Assembly (NCBI RefSeq): GCF_900177655.1
Contig: NZ_FXWK01000001.1
Span: forward strand, 2,418,001 to 2,482,000
DNA: 64,000 nt
Direction of reading: 5' to 3'
Source of the DNA: Devosia lucknowensis
GTDB taxonomy: Bacteria; Pseudomonadota; Alphaproteobacteria; Rhizobiales; Devosiaceae
A program made the translations under genes and the position numbers. The notes under the pieces were generated by a model. It did no database searches, was not told the origin of the DNA, and worked only from the letters and a program-made list of their open reading frames with translations. This document shows, one piece after another, positions 32,612-42,292 of this stretch (position 1 is the stretch's first letter; every line of letters begins with the position of its first letter).

Positions 32612-35160
32612 TGCGTTCGCTCTGGGCTGCCACCCGCATCGGCCTGCTCGACATGCGCGGCGACCTGAGGCGCTTCCTGCTCCTCGTCGTCTGCCTTGCC
32701 GTCGGCACGGCCCTCATAGCCGGCGTCAACTCCGTGGGCACCAGCATCACCCGGGCCGTCGAAGTCGGCGCAGCCGAAATCATGGGCGGCGATATCGAAC
32801 TGTCGCGCGCCGACCGCCTCGCGACGCCGGATGAACTGGCCGCCATGCAGGTATTGGGCGAGGTCGTCCTGACTGTCGACACCAATCTGCGCGCTGAAAC
32901 CTTCGAGGACGAGGCCTTCGCCGATGTCAGCGCCGTGGGGCGCAACTATCCGCTGCTCGGCAGCGTGCGCAGCCCCCAGCTCCAGGGCGACCGTAGCCTC
33001 GCCGATCTGCTGGCGCTCGATGCCGAAGAGCGCCCCGGCGCCCTCGTGGACGGCATCATGCTCGACCAGTTGGGTCTCTCCATCGGCGACAGCTTCGGCC
33101 TGGGCGGCACCGAATTCGTGGTGCGCGGCACGCTCGGCCAGTTGCCCGACGGCCCGGTGCGTGGCTTCCGTCTGGGCATGCCCGTGCTGATTTCCATCGA
33201 CGGCTTCGGCGTCGTCAGCGACCGCACTTCGCCTCTGCCCGGTCTTGGCACCTGGTATCGCTACAAGATTCTCCTTGCCGATCGCGACGTTGACGCCGGG
33301 CTGCAGGCCGCGGTCGACACCATCCCCGACAGCGGCTGGACCTTCCGCACCGCGCGCGACAGCCTGGGCCAGATGGTGCGCTACTACGATCTGTTCATGC
33401 GCTTCCTGGTCATTGTCGGCCTTGGCTCCCTGCTGATCGGCGGCGTCAGCGTCTGGACCGGCATGCGCGCCTATATCGCCGAACGCTCCAGCGTCATTGC
33501 CGTCTTGCGCTCCATCGGCGCAGGGCGCTCGCGCGTTTTCATCCACTTCCTGGCCCAGGTCGCGGCCCTCGCCCTTGTCGGCGTGGGCATCGGCCTCGTC
33601 GCCGGCGCCAGCGTAGCCTGGTTCATCCTGCCTTCCATCGGCGCAGCGGTCGGCATCCCCCTGGCGCCTGCCATCCATCTTCAGCCTCTGCTGGTGGCTG
33701 CGGGCACCGGCCTTGTCACCGCCTTCGCCTTCGCCTACCTGCCCCTGCAACAAGCCCAGACCATTCGGCCGGTCCTGCTGTTTCGCTCCAAGGGTCTCGA
33801 TGCGCCGCCGGTCGATTGGCCTGCGCTTTTGCTCTCCTGGCAGGTCCTGCCCCTGCTGGCCGCCATCCTGGCCTTCTTCTTCCTTGCCTGGCTGATGACC
33901 GACGATCCCGCATTGGTTCTCGCCTTCGGCATGGCCAGTGCGCTCGGCGCCATTCTCTTCCAGGTCTTCATCCGCCTGGCCCAGGCCGGCCTCCGGCGTC
34001 TCCCCGAAGCCGGGCCGCGCATCTGGCGCCATGCCATCCACAACATTGCAGGCGCCGGTCAGAATGCGGCCACTGTCGCGGTCTCGGCCGGGATGGCGCT
34101 TTCGATGCTGATCATCGTCCTCGTCATGCAGGCCAACCTGCAGCAGGAATTCCTCGGTGCCTCGGCCTTTGATGCCCCCACCCTGGTCGGCTCGGACCTC
34201 TTCCCCGACGAGGTCGTCCAGCTCGACGAACTGACCGCCCGCGGCAACGGCATCAGCCGCTTCGTCTCGACCCCCATGCTGCGCGGGACGCTGGCCGATG
34301 TGAAAGGCACGCCCGCCGCGGACCTCGTCACTCGCGGCCCCGAGGCGACCTTCCTGCTCGCCGGAGAAGTCCCGCTCACCTTCCGCGCCCAGCTGCCCGC
34401 ATCGTCTCGGGTCACGGCGGGCGAATGGTGGCCGGAGGACTATGCCGGCCCCGGTCTTGTCAGCCTCCATCAGAGCCTCCGCAACGGGCTCGGCGTCGAT
34501 CTTGGCGACACGCTGACCTTTTCCATCTTCGGCGAGCCGGTGACAGTCACCGTCGCCAGTTTCCGCGACTACTCATGGCAAGGCGGCATCGACTTCCTCG
34601 CCACCTTCTCGCCCGGCGTACTCGACAACTATCCCACCACGCTCTTTGCGGCCGTCACGGCCCTTCCCGGCGACGAGGAAGCCGTCGGGCGGCTGCTGGC
34701 GTCCGAGCTTCCCGACATCCGCTTCATCTCAGTGGGCGACACGCTCAAGCAAGTCACCGATGCGCTGGGCCAGCTGTCCTTCGCGGCAAGCCTGGTGGGT
34801 AGCCTTGCCGTCGGCAACGGCCTGCTCGTGCTCATAGGCAGCCTCGCTACCGGTCGCCGCCAGCGCGAGGCCGATGCGGTCATCACCAAGGTGCTGGGCG
34901 CCACCCGCTCCGAACTTATCGCCACCGCCGCCCTGCAATATCTGATCCTGGCGCTGCTCGCCGCAATCCCGGCGCTGGCGATTGGGCTCGGCCTCGGCCG
35001 CGTCGTCAGCGGCCTCATGCTGGCCGTCGAGTTCACGGTTCAGCTCGATATCGTCTTCGTGGTGCTGGCCATCGCCATCGCCATCACCGCCACCCTGGGC
35101 GCCATGACCATCTGGCGCGCCGTCTCGACCAGACCCGCCCTCCTGCTGCGCGATCTCTAG
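32611..35160 (+). CDS. ybbP: FtsX-domain ABC transporter permease, YbbP-type
   Basis: An 849-residue permease with about ten hydrophobic segments. The first follows a short cytoplasmic N-terminus (LLLVVCLAVGTALIAGVNSV). A periplasmic MacB-like domain spans about 45-250, an FtsX domain with three segments about 265-395, a second set near 410-530, another periplasmic domain, and a final FtsX domain about 715-845 with RRQREADAVITKVLGATRSE as coupling region. The duplicated FtsX layout is typical of YbbP. It works with the ATPase immediately upstream, probably on lipids or lipoproteins at the inner membrane. Confidence 0.9.
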   Translation: MRSLWAATRIGLLDMRGDLRRFLLLVVCLAVGTALIAGVNSVGTSITRAVEVGAAEIMGGDIELSRADRLATPDELAAMQVLGEVVLTVDTNLRAETFEDEAFADVSAVGRNYPLLGSVRSPQLQGDRSLADLLALDAEERPGALVDGIMLDQLGLSIGDSFGLGGTEFVVRGTLGQLPDGPVRGFRLGMPVLISIDGFGVVSDRTSPLPGLGTWYRYKILLADRDVDAGLQAAVDTIPDSGWTFRTARDSLGQMVRYYDLFMRFLVIVGLGSLLIGGVSVWTGMRAYIAERSSVIAVLRSIGAGRSRVFIHFLAQVAALALVGVGIGLVAGASVAWFILPSIGAAVGIPLAPAIHLQPLLVAAGTGLVTAFAFAYLPLQQAQTIRPVLLFRSKGLDAPPVDWPALLLSWQVLPLLAAILAFFFLAWLMTDDPALVLAFGMASALGAILFQVFIRLAQAGLRRLPEAGPRIWRHAIHNIAGAGQNAATVAVSAGMALSMLIIVLVMQANLQQEFLGASAFDAPTLVGSDLFPDEVVQLDELTARGNGISRFVSTPMLRGTLADVKGTPAADLVTRGPEATFLLAGEVPLTFRAQLPASSRVTAGEWWPEDYAGPGLVSLHQSLRNGLGVDLGDTLTFSIFGEPVTVTVASFRDYSWQGGIDFLATFSPGVLDNYPTTLFAAVTALPGDEEAVGRLLASELPDIRFISVGDTLKQVTDALGQLSFAASLVGSLAVGNGLLVLIGSLATGRRQREADAVITKVLGATRSELIATAALQYLILALLAAIPALAIGLGLGRVVSGLMLAVEFTVQLDIVFVVLAIAIAITATLGAMTIWRAVSTRPALLLRDL

Positions 35161-35260
35161 CCCCCGCCGACAACCGCCACCGCTCCGCCCTTGCATCACC
35201 CCCAAGGGCGGATCCGTGGATAGGTGTCGAATTACGGTAGCTGAGCCTCTCCCCTCCTGC

Positions 35261-35290
35261 GTCATTGCCGGGCTCGTCCCGGCAATCCAT
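35261..35290. repeat. Short palindromic intergenic repeat, family B copy 2
   Basis: ATTGCCGGG (35264-35272) and CCCGGCAAT (35278-35286) flank the loop CTCGT and are preceded by GTC. It matches the copy at 3347-3376 in design and loop. It lies between convergent ybbP and the LysR gene. Confidence 0.7.
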
Positions 35291-35356
35291 CTTCCACCCG
35301 CGCAATGCCCCACCGCCCGGCTCCGTGGTGACATATGCCCAAAGCGCGTCCCTTCC

Positions 35357-36229
35357 TCACGAAAGCGCCTCGGCGAGGAGGTCGAAGACCAGCCGGATCC
35401 GCCGGCTGGTATGGAGCTCCCGATGCGTCACCAGCCATACCGGCACAGGGATCGGCTCGAGCCCCGGAAGGGCCTCAACCACATCGGGGGTCACGCGCCC
35501 GACCGCCTCCACCATGCCGCCGAGACCCATGCCGCGCCGCACCCATTCCCAGCCCGTCAGGCCGCTTTGCGTTGCCAGACGAAAATTGGCGTCCGTCAGC
35601 GGCACCCCGCGCGCGCGCATTACGACGATGAAGTCTGCATTGCCCTCCAGCGCCCCGATGAAGTCACCGCGCGCCAGGTCCTGCCCGGTTTTCGGGTGCC
35701 CCATCCGCTCCAGCAGGTCCGGCGTCGCATAGACCTGCCCGGACGTGTCCCGGCAGCGCCGGGCAATCAGCCCGTCCTGTTCGGGCCGGACATGGCGGAT
35801 GGCGATATCCGCCTCGCGCCGCAGGAGATCGCTGATCGACCCGGTCGCCAGGACTTCGATCCGGATGGCGGGCGCCTCCCGGCGGATCCGCTCCAGCATC
35901 GGCGGCAGCACATATCCCGCATAGATATCGGCCACCGTGAGCCGCACCGTTCCCTCGATGGCCTGCGATTGCCCGGTCGCGGTCAGCGCGACGCGCTCCG
36001 CCGCCTCGCCCATCGTCTTGAGATGTTCCACCAGCTGCCGTCCGGCCTCGGTCAGCACCAGACGTCGCCCGACGCGCTCGAACAGCACGAGCCCGAGCGT
36101 GTCCTCCAGTGCCGCCACCTGCCGGCCCAGCGTCGGCTGAGTGAGATTGAGCCGCTTGGCCGCCGCCGACAACGATCCGGCTTCTACCGTCACCAGCAGC
36201 GCCCGCAATTGGTTCCAGTCCGGCGTCAT
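35357..36229 (-). CDS. LysR-family transcriptional regulator
   Basis: A 290-residue LysR protein. The N-terminal helix-turn-helix is clear (LLVTVEAGSLSAAAKRLNLT then QPTLGRQVAALE, about 10-45). The effector domain spans about 90-285. AGGAGGGGACGC precedes the ATG. It is divergent from a methyltransferase gene, with the palindrome TTATGC-N6-GCATAA between them, so it probably controls that gene and itself. The effector is unknown. Confidence 0.9.
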   Translation of the reverse strand: MTPDWNQLRALLVTVEAGSLSAAAKRLNLTQPTLGRQVAALEDTLGLVLFERVGRRLVLTEAGRQLVEHLKTMGEAAERVALTATGQSQAIEGTVRLTVADIYAGYVLPPMLERIRREAPAIRIEVLATGSISDLLRREADIAIRHVRPEQDGLIARRCRDTSGQVYATPDLLERMGHPKTGQDLARGDFIGALEGNADFIVVMRARGVPLTDANFRLATQSGLTGWEWVRRGMGLGGMVEAVGRVTPDVVEALPGLEPIPVPVWLVTHRELHTSRRIRLVFDLLAEALS

Positions 36230-36241
36230 GCGTCCCCTCCT

Positions 36242-36259
36242 TTATGCATATAAGCATAA
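36242..36259. promoter_or_regulatory. Palindromic LysR-type operator candidate
   Basis: TTATGCATATAAGCATAA is an 18-bp palindrome (arms TTATGC/GCATAA, spacer ATATAA). It lies 13 bp upstream of the LysR start and 80 bp upstream of the methyltransferase. AT-rich interrupted dyads of this kind are typical LysR sites. Confidence 0.6.
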
Positions 36260-36339
36260 CGATCCTGCCAATTTCTTCAATTTCGTTCCGATATGCGGGA
36301 CGCTAATCTCCATCCATTGCTTGCGAGGAGACTGCCGAA

Positions 36340-36963
36340 ATGGCTGAGATGAGTGCGTTCTGGGACCGTCTGGCGGACCGCTATGCCGCCCAGCCCATTG
36401 CCGATGAAACGGCCTATCGCACCAAGCTCCAGCGCACGCGCGCTCTGCTCGGGCCCGATATGGATATCTTCGAATTCGGCTGCGGCACCGGCAGCACCGC
36501 CCTCACCCACGCCCCCTACGTCCGCTCGGTCCGCGGCGTGGACTTTTCAGCGCGGATGGTCGAGATCGCCCGCGACAAGGCCAATGCATCGGGCATCACC
36601 AATGTTACCTTCGAACAGGGCGACATCACCGCCATGACGATCCCGGCCACCAGCTATGACGTGGTGCTCGGGCTCTCCATCCTCCATCTGCTGCGCGACC
36701 GTCACGCCGTCCTGTCCCGCGTCTTTGACATGCTCAAGCCCGGCGGCCGGTTCGTCTCGAGCACCGCCTGCCTCGGCGGGCCGCTCAAGCTCCTCACCCC
36801 GGTCGCGGCCATCGGGAGGGCATTGGGCAAGCTTCCCCAGATCGGGTTCATGAGCCACGCCGAATTGCGCAGCGACCTGGTCCGCGCCGGCTTCACAATC
36901 GAACAGGACTGGCAGCCCAAGGCCGGCGCCGCCGTCTTCATCGTCGCGCGCAAGCCCGGATGA
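36340..36963 (+). CDS. Class I SAM-dependent methyltransferase
   Basis: A 207-residue cytoplasmic methyltransferase. Motif I is FEFGCGTGSTAL near residues 44-55; the acidic residue of motif II is in GVDFSARMVEIARDKA; DVVLGLSILHLLRD is motif IV, and MLKPGGRFVSS motif VI. The C-terminal part carries an unusual hydrophobic stretch, GPLKLLTPVAAIGRALGKLP. The substrate is unknown. It is divergent from a LysR gene that likely regulates it. Confidence 0.9.
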   Translation: MAEMSAFWDRLADRYAAQPIADETAYRTKLQRTRALLGPDMDIFEFGCGTGSTALTHAPYVRSVRGVDFSARMVEIARDKANASGITNVTFEQGDITAMTIPATSYDVVLGLSILHLLRDRHAVLSRVFDMLKPGGRFVSSTACLGGPLKLLTPVAAIGRALGKLPQIGFMSHAELRSDLVRAGFTIEQDWQPKAGAAVFIVARKPG

Positions 36964-37090
36964 TCAATTTGTGGACCGCGTGTCCGCATCGCATCCGAAT
37001 CGGTGACGCTTCGTGCTAACAGTCTGCTAGCAAATTGCCCTCGTGCGTCAGACTTCCGCTGGAAACGTGACGCATCCAGCCGGAGAAATG

Positions 37091-38602
37091 ATGCAGGTTG
37101 CCATCGACATGGGACAAAGCCGCACGGACGGCGCTGCCCATATGGATCTCGAGGAATTGCTGGCTACGCGCTTGTTGGTGCAGGGAAATTCCGGCTCCGG
37201 CAAGTCGCACCTGCTGCGCCGCCTGCTTGAGCAGTCCGCGCCGTGGGTGCAGCAATGCGTCGTCGATCCCGAGGGCGATTTCGTGACCCTTGCCGACAAG
37301 TTCGGCCACCTCGTCGTCGATGCCACCCGCACCGAAGCCGAACTCACGCGCATCGCCGCGCGCGTTCGCCAGCATCGCGTATCGGTCGTCCTCAACCTCG
37401 AAGGCCTTGATGTAGAACAACAAATGCGCGCCGCCGCGGCCTTTCTCGGCGGCATGTTCGATGCCGATCGCGACTACTGGTACCCGGTTCTGGTGGTCGT
37501 CGACGAAGCCCAGCTCTTCGCGCCCGCCGCGGCCGGCGAAGTGTCCGACGAGGCCCGCAAGCTCTCGCTCGGCGCCATGACCAATCTCATGTGCCGCGGC
37601 CGCAAGCGCGGTCTCGCCGGCGTCATCGCCACCCAGCGCCTCGCCAAGCTGGCCAAGAACGTGGCGGCGGAAGCTTCTAACTTCTTGATGGGACGCACTT
37701 TTCTTGACATTGATATGGCGCGCGCCGCTGATCTCCTAGGCATGGATCGTCGCCAGGCGGAACAGTTCCGCGATCTCGCTCGCGGCCATTTCGTCGCCCT
37801 CGGCCCGGCCATTTCGCGCCGTCCGCTGCCTATAACCATCGGCGCGGTCGAAACCTCGGCCCGCTCGACGAGCCCAAAGCTGACCCCGCTCCCCGATGCT
37901 CCGGCCGATGCCGCCGACCTCATCTTTACCCAGGATCCGAAAGAGCTGACGCGCCCCGTCGTGCGCCGCCCACCGCCGCCCCCGCCCCCGTCCACCAATG
38001 AACTCCTGGCTCAGGTGGCCCGCGCGCGGGCCGAACGCGAACCTGAGCCGACGACGCTGTTCCCGGAAATCGACGAAGCCGAGCGCGAGGAAACCATCCG
38101 CACGGTCATGGCCGAACTGATGAGCGATCCCGATGCCGGCTTCCGCAACACAGCCCAGCTTTACCAGGATTTCCTGGTGCGCTGCCGCATCCGCCGGGTG
38201 CCCGGAGAACCCCCGGCCTTGCCCGCCTTCAAGCGGCTGCTTGCCGTGGCGCGCGTCGCGCCCGACGAAGAAACCGCAGCGTCCGACGGCTGGCAGCAGG
38301 CGCTGACCCTGTCCGAAACGCTGACCGATGACGTCCAGGGCGTCTTCCTTGTCCTCGCCCAGGCCGCGCTGACCGGGGCGTCCTGCCCCTCCGACGCCAC
38401 CCTGGCGCGGCTGTACGGCACCCACTCGGCGAGCCGCGCCCGGCGACTTCTGACATGGTTTGAGGAGCGCGGTCTCATCGTGTTGCGCACCGATTTCCGC
38501 GGCCAGCGCATCGCCGCCTTCCCCGATCTTGGCGCCGAAACCGCGCCGGGAGACCCGGCTGGCCCCGACATCCTCGCGCCCGAACGTGGCGCCGCGGAGT
38601 AA
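37091..38602 (+). CDS. HerA-like (DUF87) ATPase with C-terminal winged-helix region
   Basis: A 503-residue ATPase. ATG at 37091 is chosen because GGAG lies 5 bp upstream; ATG at 37088 and GTG at 37043 are possible. Walker A is GNSGSGKS (32-39), followed by VVDPEGDFVTLADKF typical of HerA/DUF87 proteins. Walker B is VLVVVDEAQLF near 157, and GVIATQRLAKL the sensor region. A proline-rich linker (RRPPPPPPPS) separates the ATPase from a C-terminal part with winged-helix character (ATLARLYGTHSASRARRLLT). No NurA nuclease or partner gene is adjacent. DNA translocation or processing is likely; the pathway is unknown. Confidence 0.8.
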   Translation: MQVAIDMGQSRTDGAAHMDLEELLATRLLVQGNSGSGKSHLLRRLLEQSAPWVQQCVVDPEGDFVTLADKFGHLVVDATRTEAELTRIAARVRQHRVSVVLNLEGLDVEQQMRAAAAFLGGMFDADRDYWYPVLVVVDEAQLFAPAAAGEVSDEARKLSLGAMTNLMCRGRKRGLAGVIATQRLAKLAKNVAAEASNFLMGRTFLDIDMARAADLLGMDRRQAEQFRDLARGHFVALGPAISRRPLPITIGAVETSARSTSPKLTPLPDAPADAADLIFTQDPKELTRPVVRRPPPPPPPSTNELLAQVARARAEREPEPTTLFPEIDEAEREETIRTVMAELMSDPDAGFRNTAQLYQDFLVRCRIRRVPGEPPALPAFKRLLAVARVAPDEETAASDGWQQALTLSETLTDDVQGVFLVLAQAALTGASCPSDATLARLYGTHSASRARRLLTWFEERGLIVLRTDFRGQRIAAFPDLGAETAPGDPAGPDILAPERGAAE

Positions 38603-38645
38603 GCCCGCCACACCATCTGCACGCGATGGGCGAGCAAATCCGGAT

Positions 38646-39512
38646 CTATCCGCGCAATTCCGCCCGGAAACCATACCGGCTCACGGCGCCCGGCCCGAGC
38701 AGTTCGGAATAGGGCCGTTCAGCCAGATCGTCCGATCCACCCACTTCGGCCGCCGTGCCATGCCAGGGCTCGAGGCAGACAAAACCCGCGACGGACTTCG
38801 ACCACAGCGCGAAATTGGGCAGGTTGTCCCAGGTGAAATGCACGCTCGGTCCCTTGTCCGGCCCGTAGCGCAGGCCCGCTCCCGCGCCGTCGGGAAACAG
38901 CATGGCGTCCTGGGCAAAGAGGTCGTGGCTGAGCTCCAGACGCCCGTGGGTAAAGGGCGAGGGTAACGCTTCGGGATGGACCAGCCCGCCCGAGAGCCTG
39001 TACAGCGCCGGCTCGGCGCCGTTCTCCAGCTCCACCGAATGCCTTTGCCCCCCCGCACCCGGGAGAGGCCATGCAAAGGCCGGGTGAAAGCCGATGCCGA
39101 ACGGCATGATGCGATGGTCGCGGTTATGCACTTCGGCACTCACCACCACGGCACGGCCCTCGACCCGATGCTCGATATCGAGCTGAAAGTCGAACGGATA
39201 CATCGCCTTGCTGGCTTCCGAAGCCGTCAACCGGTAGACGCACCGATCGCTTTCCTCCACGACCAGATCGAAATTGCTGCGCCGCGCGAAGCCGTGCTGG
39301 CTCATCTGGAAGCGCTCGCCTCCGACGCTAACCGTGTCGTTGGGCGCCTTGCCCACGATCGGAAACAGGATTGGCGATCGCCCGGTCCAGTAGGTCGCGT
39401 CGCCATGCCAGAGCCAGTGGCGGCCATCCCGGGTCTGGATCGACTGCATTTCTGCGCCGAGCGCTGCCACATCGACAGTGATCTGGTCATTGGCGATACG
39501 GGTCAGTTGCAT
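38646..39512 (-). CDS. Aldose 1-epimerase (mutarotase) family protein
   Basis: A 288-residue beta-sandwich sugar epimerase of the LacX-like branch. Motifs: WLWHGDATYWTGRSPILFPI near the N-terminus, MSQHGFARRSNF with a catalytic histidine near 74, FGIGFHPAFAWPLP with the second histidine near 143, and FVCLEPWHG with the catalytic glutamate near 247. It interconverts sugar anomers or hexose phosphates in the cytoplasm. It lies between the HerA-like and HrpB genes on the opposite strand. Confidence 0.9.
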   Translation of the reverse strand: MQLTRIANDQITVDVAALGAEMQSIQTRDGRHWLWHGDATYWTGRSPILFPIVGKAPNDTVSVGGERFQMSQHGFARRSNFDLVVEESDRCVYRLTASEASKAMYPFDFQLDIEHRVEGRAVVVSAEVHNRDHRIMPFGIGFHPAFAWPLPGAGGQRHSVELENGAEPALYRLSGGLVHPEALPSPFTHGRLELSHDLFAQDAMLFPDGAGAGLRYGPDKGPSVHFTWDNLPNFALWSKSVAGFVCLEPWHGTAAEVGGSDDLAERPYSELLGPGAVSRYGFRAELRG

Positions 39513-39662
39513 GCGCCGCTCCGGGCCTGTGCTGGGGTTCGCACACTCTAGCCACTCCGCCTCACTGGGAGAACTCCTAAGTACGCCTCAGGTGAACAAG
39601 GCGATAAGGCGCTTTCGCCTCGCCTCTTGCCTGATGGCACGAACAAGGGCTATCGCCACCCT

Positions 39663-42113
39663 ATGCCCGCGCAGTTGCCACCCCTTCCCATCGATGCCGC
39701 CCTGCCCGCTCTTCTGGCGGCGTTAACCGATGGCACGTCGGCGGTTCTCGTCGCCCAGCCCGGCGCCGGCAAGACGACGCGCGCGCCTCTCGCCTTGCTC
39801 AACGCCCCATGGCGCGGCGACGGGCGCATCGTCATGCTCGAGCCGCGCCGCCTGGCCGCCCGCGCCGCCGCGCGACAGATGTCTCGTCTCCTCGGCGAAG
39901 ACGTTGGTCAGACCGTGGGCTATCGCGTACGCATGGAAAGCCGGGTGTCGGCACGCACCCGCATCGAGGTGGTCACCGAAGGCGTCTTTACCCGCATGCT
40001 GCTCGATGACCCCGAACTCACGGGCATTGCCGCCGTCATCTTCGACGAATTTCACGAACGCAGCCTCGATGCCGATCTGGGTCTCGCCCTCACGATAGAT
40101 GCCCGCGCCCTTCGGCCCGACCTGAGGGTCCTGGTCATGTCCGCCACCATTGACGGGGCGGCGGTTGCGGGCCTGCTCGACCAGGCGCCGGTCATCGACA
40201 GTCCGGGTCGTACCTTTCCGGTCGAGACGACCTATGCCGAACCCGATCCGCTGCTGCGTCTCGAGGATCAGGTGGCGGCCGCGACACTGACTGCCTTGCG
40301 TGAGCATGAGGGTTCCGCTCTCGTCTTCCTGCCTGGTCAGGCCGAGATCGTGAGGGTCGCCGAACGTCTTGCAAGCCGCCTGCCACCCGATACCGACCTT
40401 GCGCCACTTTACGGGCAGCTGAGCCCCGCCGAGCAGGACCGCGCCATCCAGCCCGCTCCCCCGGGTCGCCGCAAGATCGTCCTTGCCACCTCGATCGCCG
40501 AGACGTCCCTCACCATCGAAGGCGTCCGTATCGTCATCGATAGCGGCTTCCGTCGCGTCCCGGTCTATGAGCCGGCGACCGGCATGACGACCCTGGCCAC
40601 TCGCCGCGTGTCGCGCGCCGGCGCCGACCAGCGTCGTGGCCGCGCCGGTCGCACCGCACCGGGCGTCTGCATCCGGTTGTGGAACGGTGGCCAGACGGCG
40701 GCGCTCGAACCGTTCGAGACGCCTGAAGTCCTTGCTGCCGATCTCTCCGGTCTCGTGCTCGATCTGGCCGCCTGGGGCGTCACCGATCCCAAGGCCCTGC
40801 GCTTCCTCGATAAGCCACCACGGCCTGCATGGACCGAAGCGAGAGCGCTGCTGACCCGGCTTGACGCCATCGACGCATCCGGTCTGCTTACCCCTGCGGG
40901 AAAGGCGCTCGCCCGCCTGCCGCTTCACCCACGCCTCGCACACATGGTCATGGCGGGTGCCGGGGATGGCGATGCCCGCACCGCTGCGGACCTCGCGGTG
41001 CTCATCGGTGAACGCGGCCTCGGTGGTGATGACACCGACCTTGGCCGGCGCCTCGAGCGTTTCCGAGCCGATCGCTCCCGCCGCGCGGAAGACGCGCGGG
41101 CCCTTGCCGGCCGCTGGGCCCGGCTGGCTGGCGGTTCGAGCGGCTCAGACCTCCCGCCTGGACACCACCTCGCCCGGGCCTTCCCCGATCGTGTCGCCCA
41201 ACCCGCCGGGCCACGCGGCCGGTTTCGCCTGGCCAATGGCCGGCAGGCCCAGCTTGATGAAACGCACACCCTGGCCGGTGCACCATTCCTCGTCGTCGCT
41301 GACTTGACCGGCAGCGCTGCCCACGGCCGGATACGGTCGGCCGCCGCGCTCGAGCCGTCAGACATCGAAACGCTGTTCGCCGGTCACATTGTCAGCGAGA
41401 CAACCCTCGGCTTCGATAGCGCAACTGCCTCGGTGCGCGCGCGCCGCCAGCGTCGGCTCGATGCCCTTCGCCTCACCGACGAAACGGCGGCCGTCACCGA
41501 TTTCGAGGCCGCTGCCGAACTTCTTGCGACGGCCGCCCTCAAAAACCCGGAAACCCTGCCCTGGAGCCGGGACCAGAAGGCCCTGCGCGCCCGGGCCACA
41601 TTCCTCCATCAGACGCTCGGCGCCGACTGGCCGAACCTTTCGGACGCAGCTCTTGCGGGCGATCCCGCCTGGCTTGTGCCACATGTTCTGGGAGAGACGC
41701 GCCTTGCATCCCTCAGTGCCGAGCATCTTGGCGCCGCGCTCGACACACTGCTGCCCTGGGCCAAACGCCAAGAGATCGAAAAGCTGCTGCCCAGCCACTT
41801 TTCCGCGCCCTCGGGCAGCCATCTGCCCATCGACTATGGCGCTGAAAACGGACCGGCCCTCGAAATCCGCGTGCAGGAACTTTTCGGTCTCGACCGCCAC
41901 CCCGCAGTCGCCAACGGCAAGGTTCCGTTGCTGCTCGTCCTGCTCTCGCCTGCCCATCGGCCGATCCAGACCACGCGCGATCTGCCCGGCTTCTGGCGCG
42001 GCAGCTGGAAGGATGTGCAGAAGGACCTCAAGGGCCGCTATCCCCGCCACCCCTGGCCCGACGATCCGATAGCGGCGCCCGCGACCAACCGGGCAAAGCC
42101 GAGGGGGACTTAG
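39663..42113 (+). CDS. hrpB: ATP-dependent RNA helicase HrpB (DEAH family)
   Basis: An 816-residue helicase from ATG at 39663; an upstream frame from 39627 is possible as no strong ribosome site decides. Walker A is QPGAGKTT (32-39), motif Ia LEPRRLAARAAAR, motif II DEFHERSLDADL, motif III MSATIDG, motif VI QRRGRAGR-like (here D-Q-R-R-G-R-A-G-R). A helicase-associated region and the HrpB C-terminal domain (IDYGAENGPALEIRVQELFG) follow, ending in HPWPDDP. RNA remodelling in the cytoplasm is the expected role; its specific target is unknown. Confidence 0.93.
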   Translation: MPAQLPPLPIDAALPALLAALTDGTSAVLVAQPGAGKTTRAPLALLNAPWRGDGRIVMLEPRRLAARAAARQMSRLLGEDVGQTVGYRVRMESRVSARTRIEVVTEGVFTRMLLDDPELTGIAAVIFDEFHERSLDADLGLALTIDARALRPDLRVLVMSATIDGAAVAGLLDQAPVIDSPGRTFPVETTYAEPDPLLRLEDQVAAATLTALREHEGSALVFLPGQAEIVRVAERLASRLPPDTDLAPLYGQLSPAEQDRAIQPAPPGRRKIVLATSIAETSLTIEGVRIVIDSGFRRVPVYEPATGMTTLATRRVSRAGADQRRGRAGRTAPGVCIRLWNGGQTAALEPFETPEVLAADLSGLVLDLAAWGVTDPKALRFLDKPPRPAWTEARALLTRLDAIDASGLLTPAGKALARLPLHPRLAHMVMAGAGDGDARTAADLAVLIGERGLGGDDTDLGRRLERFRADRSRRAEDARALAGRWARLAGGSSGSDLPPGHHLARAFPDRVAQPAGPRGRFRLANGRQAQLDETHTLAGAPFLVVADLTGSAAHGRIRSAAALEPSDIETLFAGHIVSETTLGFDSATASVRARRQRRLDALRLTDETAAVTDFEAAAELLATAALKNPETLPWSRDQKALRARATFLHQTLGADWPNLSDAALAGDPAWLVPHVLGETRLASLSAEHLGAALDTLLPWAKRQEIEKLLPSHFSAPSGSHLPIDYGAENGPALEIRVQELFGLDRHPAVANGKVPLLLVLLSPAHRPIQTTRDLPGFWRGSWKDVQKDLKGRYPRHPWPDDPIAAPATNRAKPRGT

Positions 42114-42136
42114 AGCAAACGCGGAGCCTCCTGTTC

Positions 42137-42258
42137 CTCTCCCCCTCGGGGAGAGGGTGGATCGGGCGCAGCCCGAGACGGGTGAGGGGGATGTCTCCAC
42201 ACGCGTGAAAACATCCCCCTCATCCGGCGCTACGCGCCACCGTCTCCCCTCGGGGAGA
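42137..42258. repeat. Composite inverted pair of family A repeats
   Basis: CTCTCCCC...GGGGAGAG at 42137-42155 and CTCCCCTCGGGGAG near 42242-42258 bound a larger palindrome: TGAGGGGGATGT (42183-42194) pairs perfectly with ACATCCCCCTCA (42211-42222). Two small palindromic units thus lie head to head between hrpB and msrB. Confidence 0.7.
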
Positions 42259-42265
42259 AGAAAAA

Positions 42266-42287
42266 GCCCCGGATCGTCATCCGGGGC
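42266..42287 (-). terminator. Rho-independent terminator of msrB
   Basis: GCCCCGGAT (42266-42274) pairs perfectly with ATCCGGGGC (42279-42287), loop CGTC. On the minus strand TTTTTCTTC follows. It begins 5 bp after the msrB stop. Confidence 0.88.
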
Positions 42288-42292
42288 CTTCA

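Noticed and set aside
39598..39624. Hairpin AGGCGA...TCGCCT before hrpB as a terminator
   Set aside because: No transcript would end there: the flanking genes point away (mutarotase minus, hrpB plus), and there is no T run.
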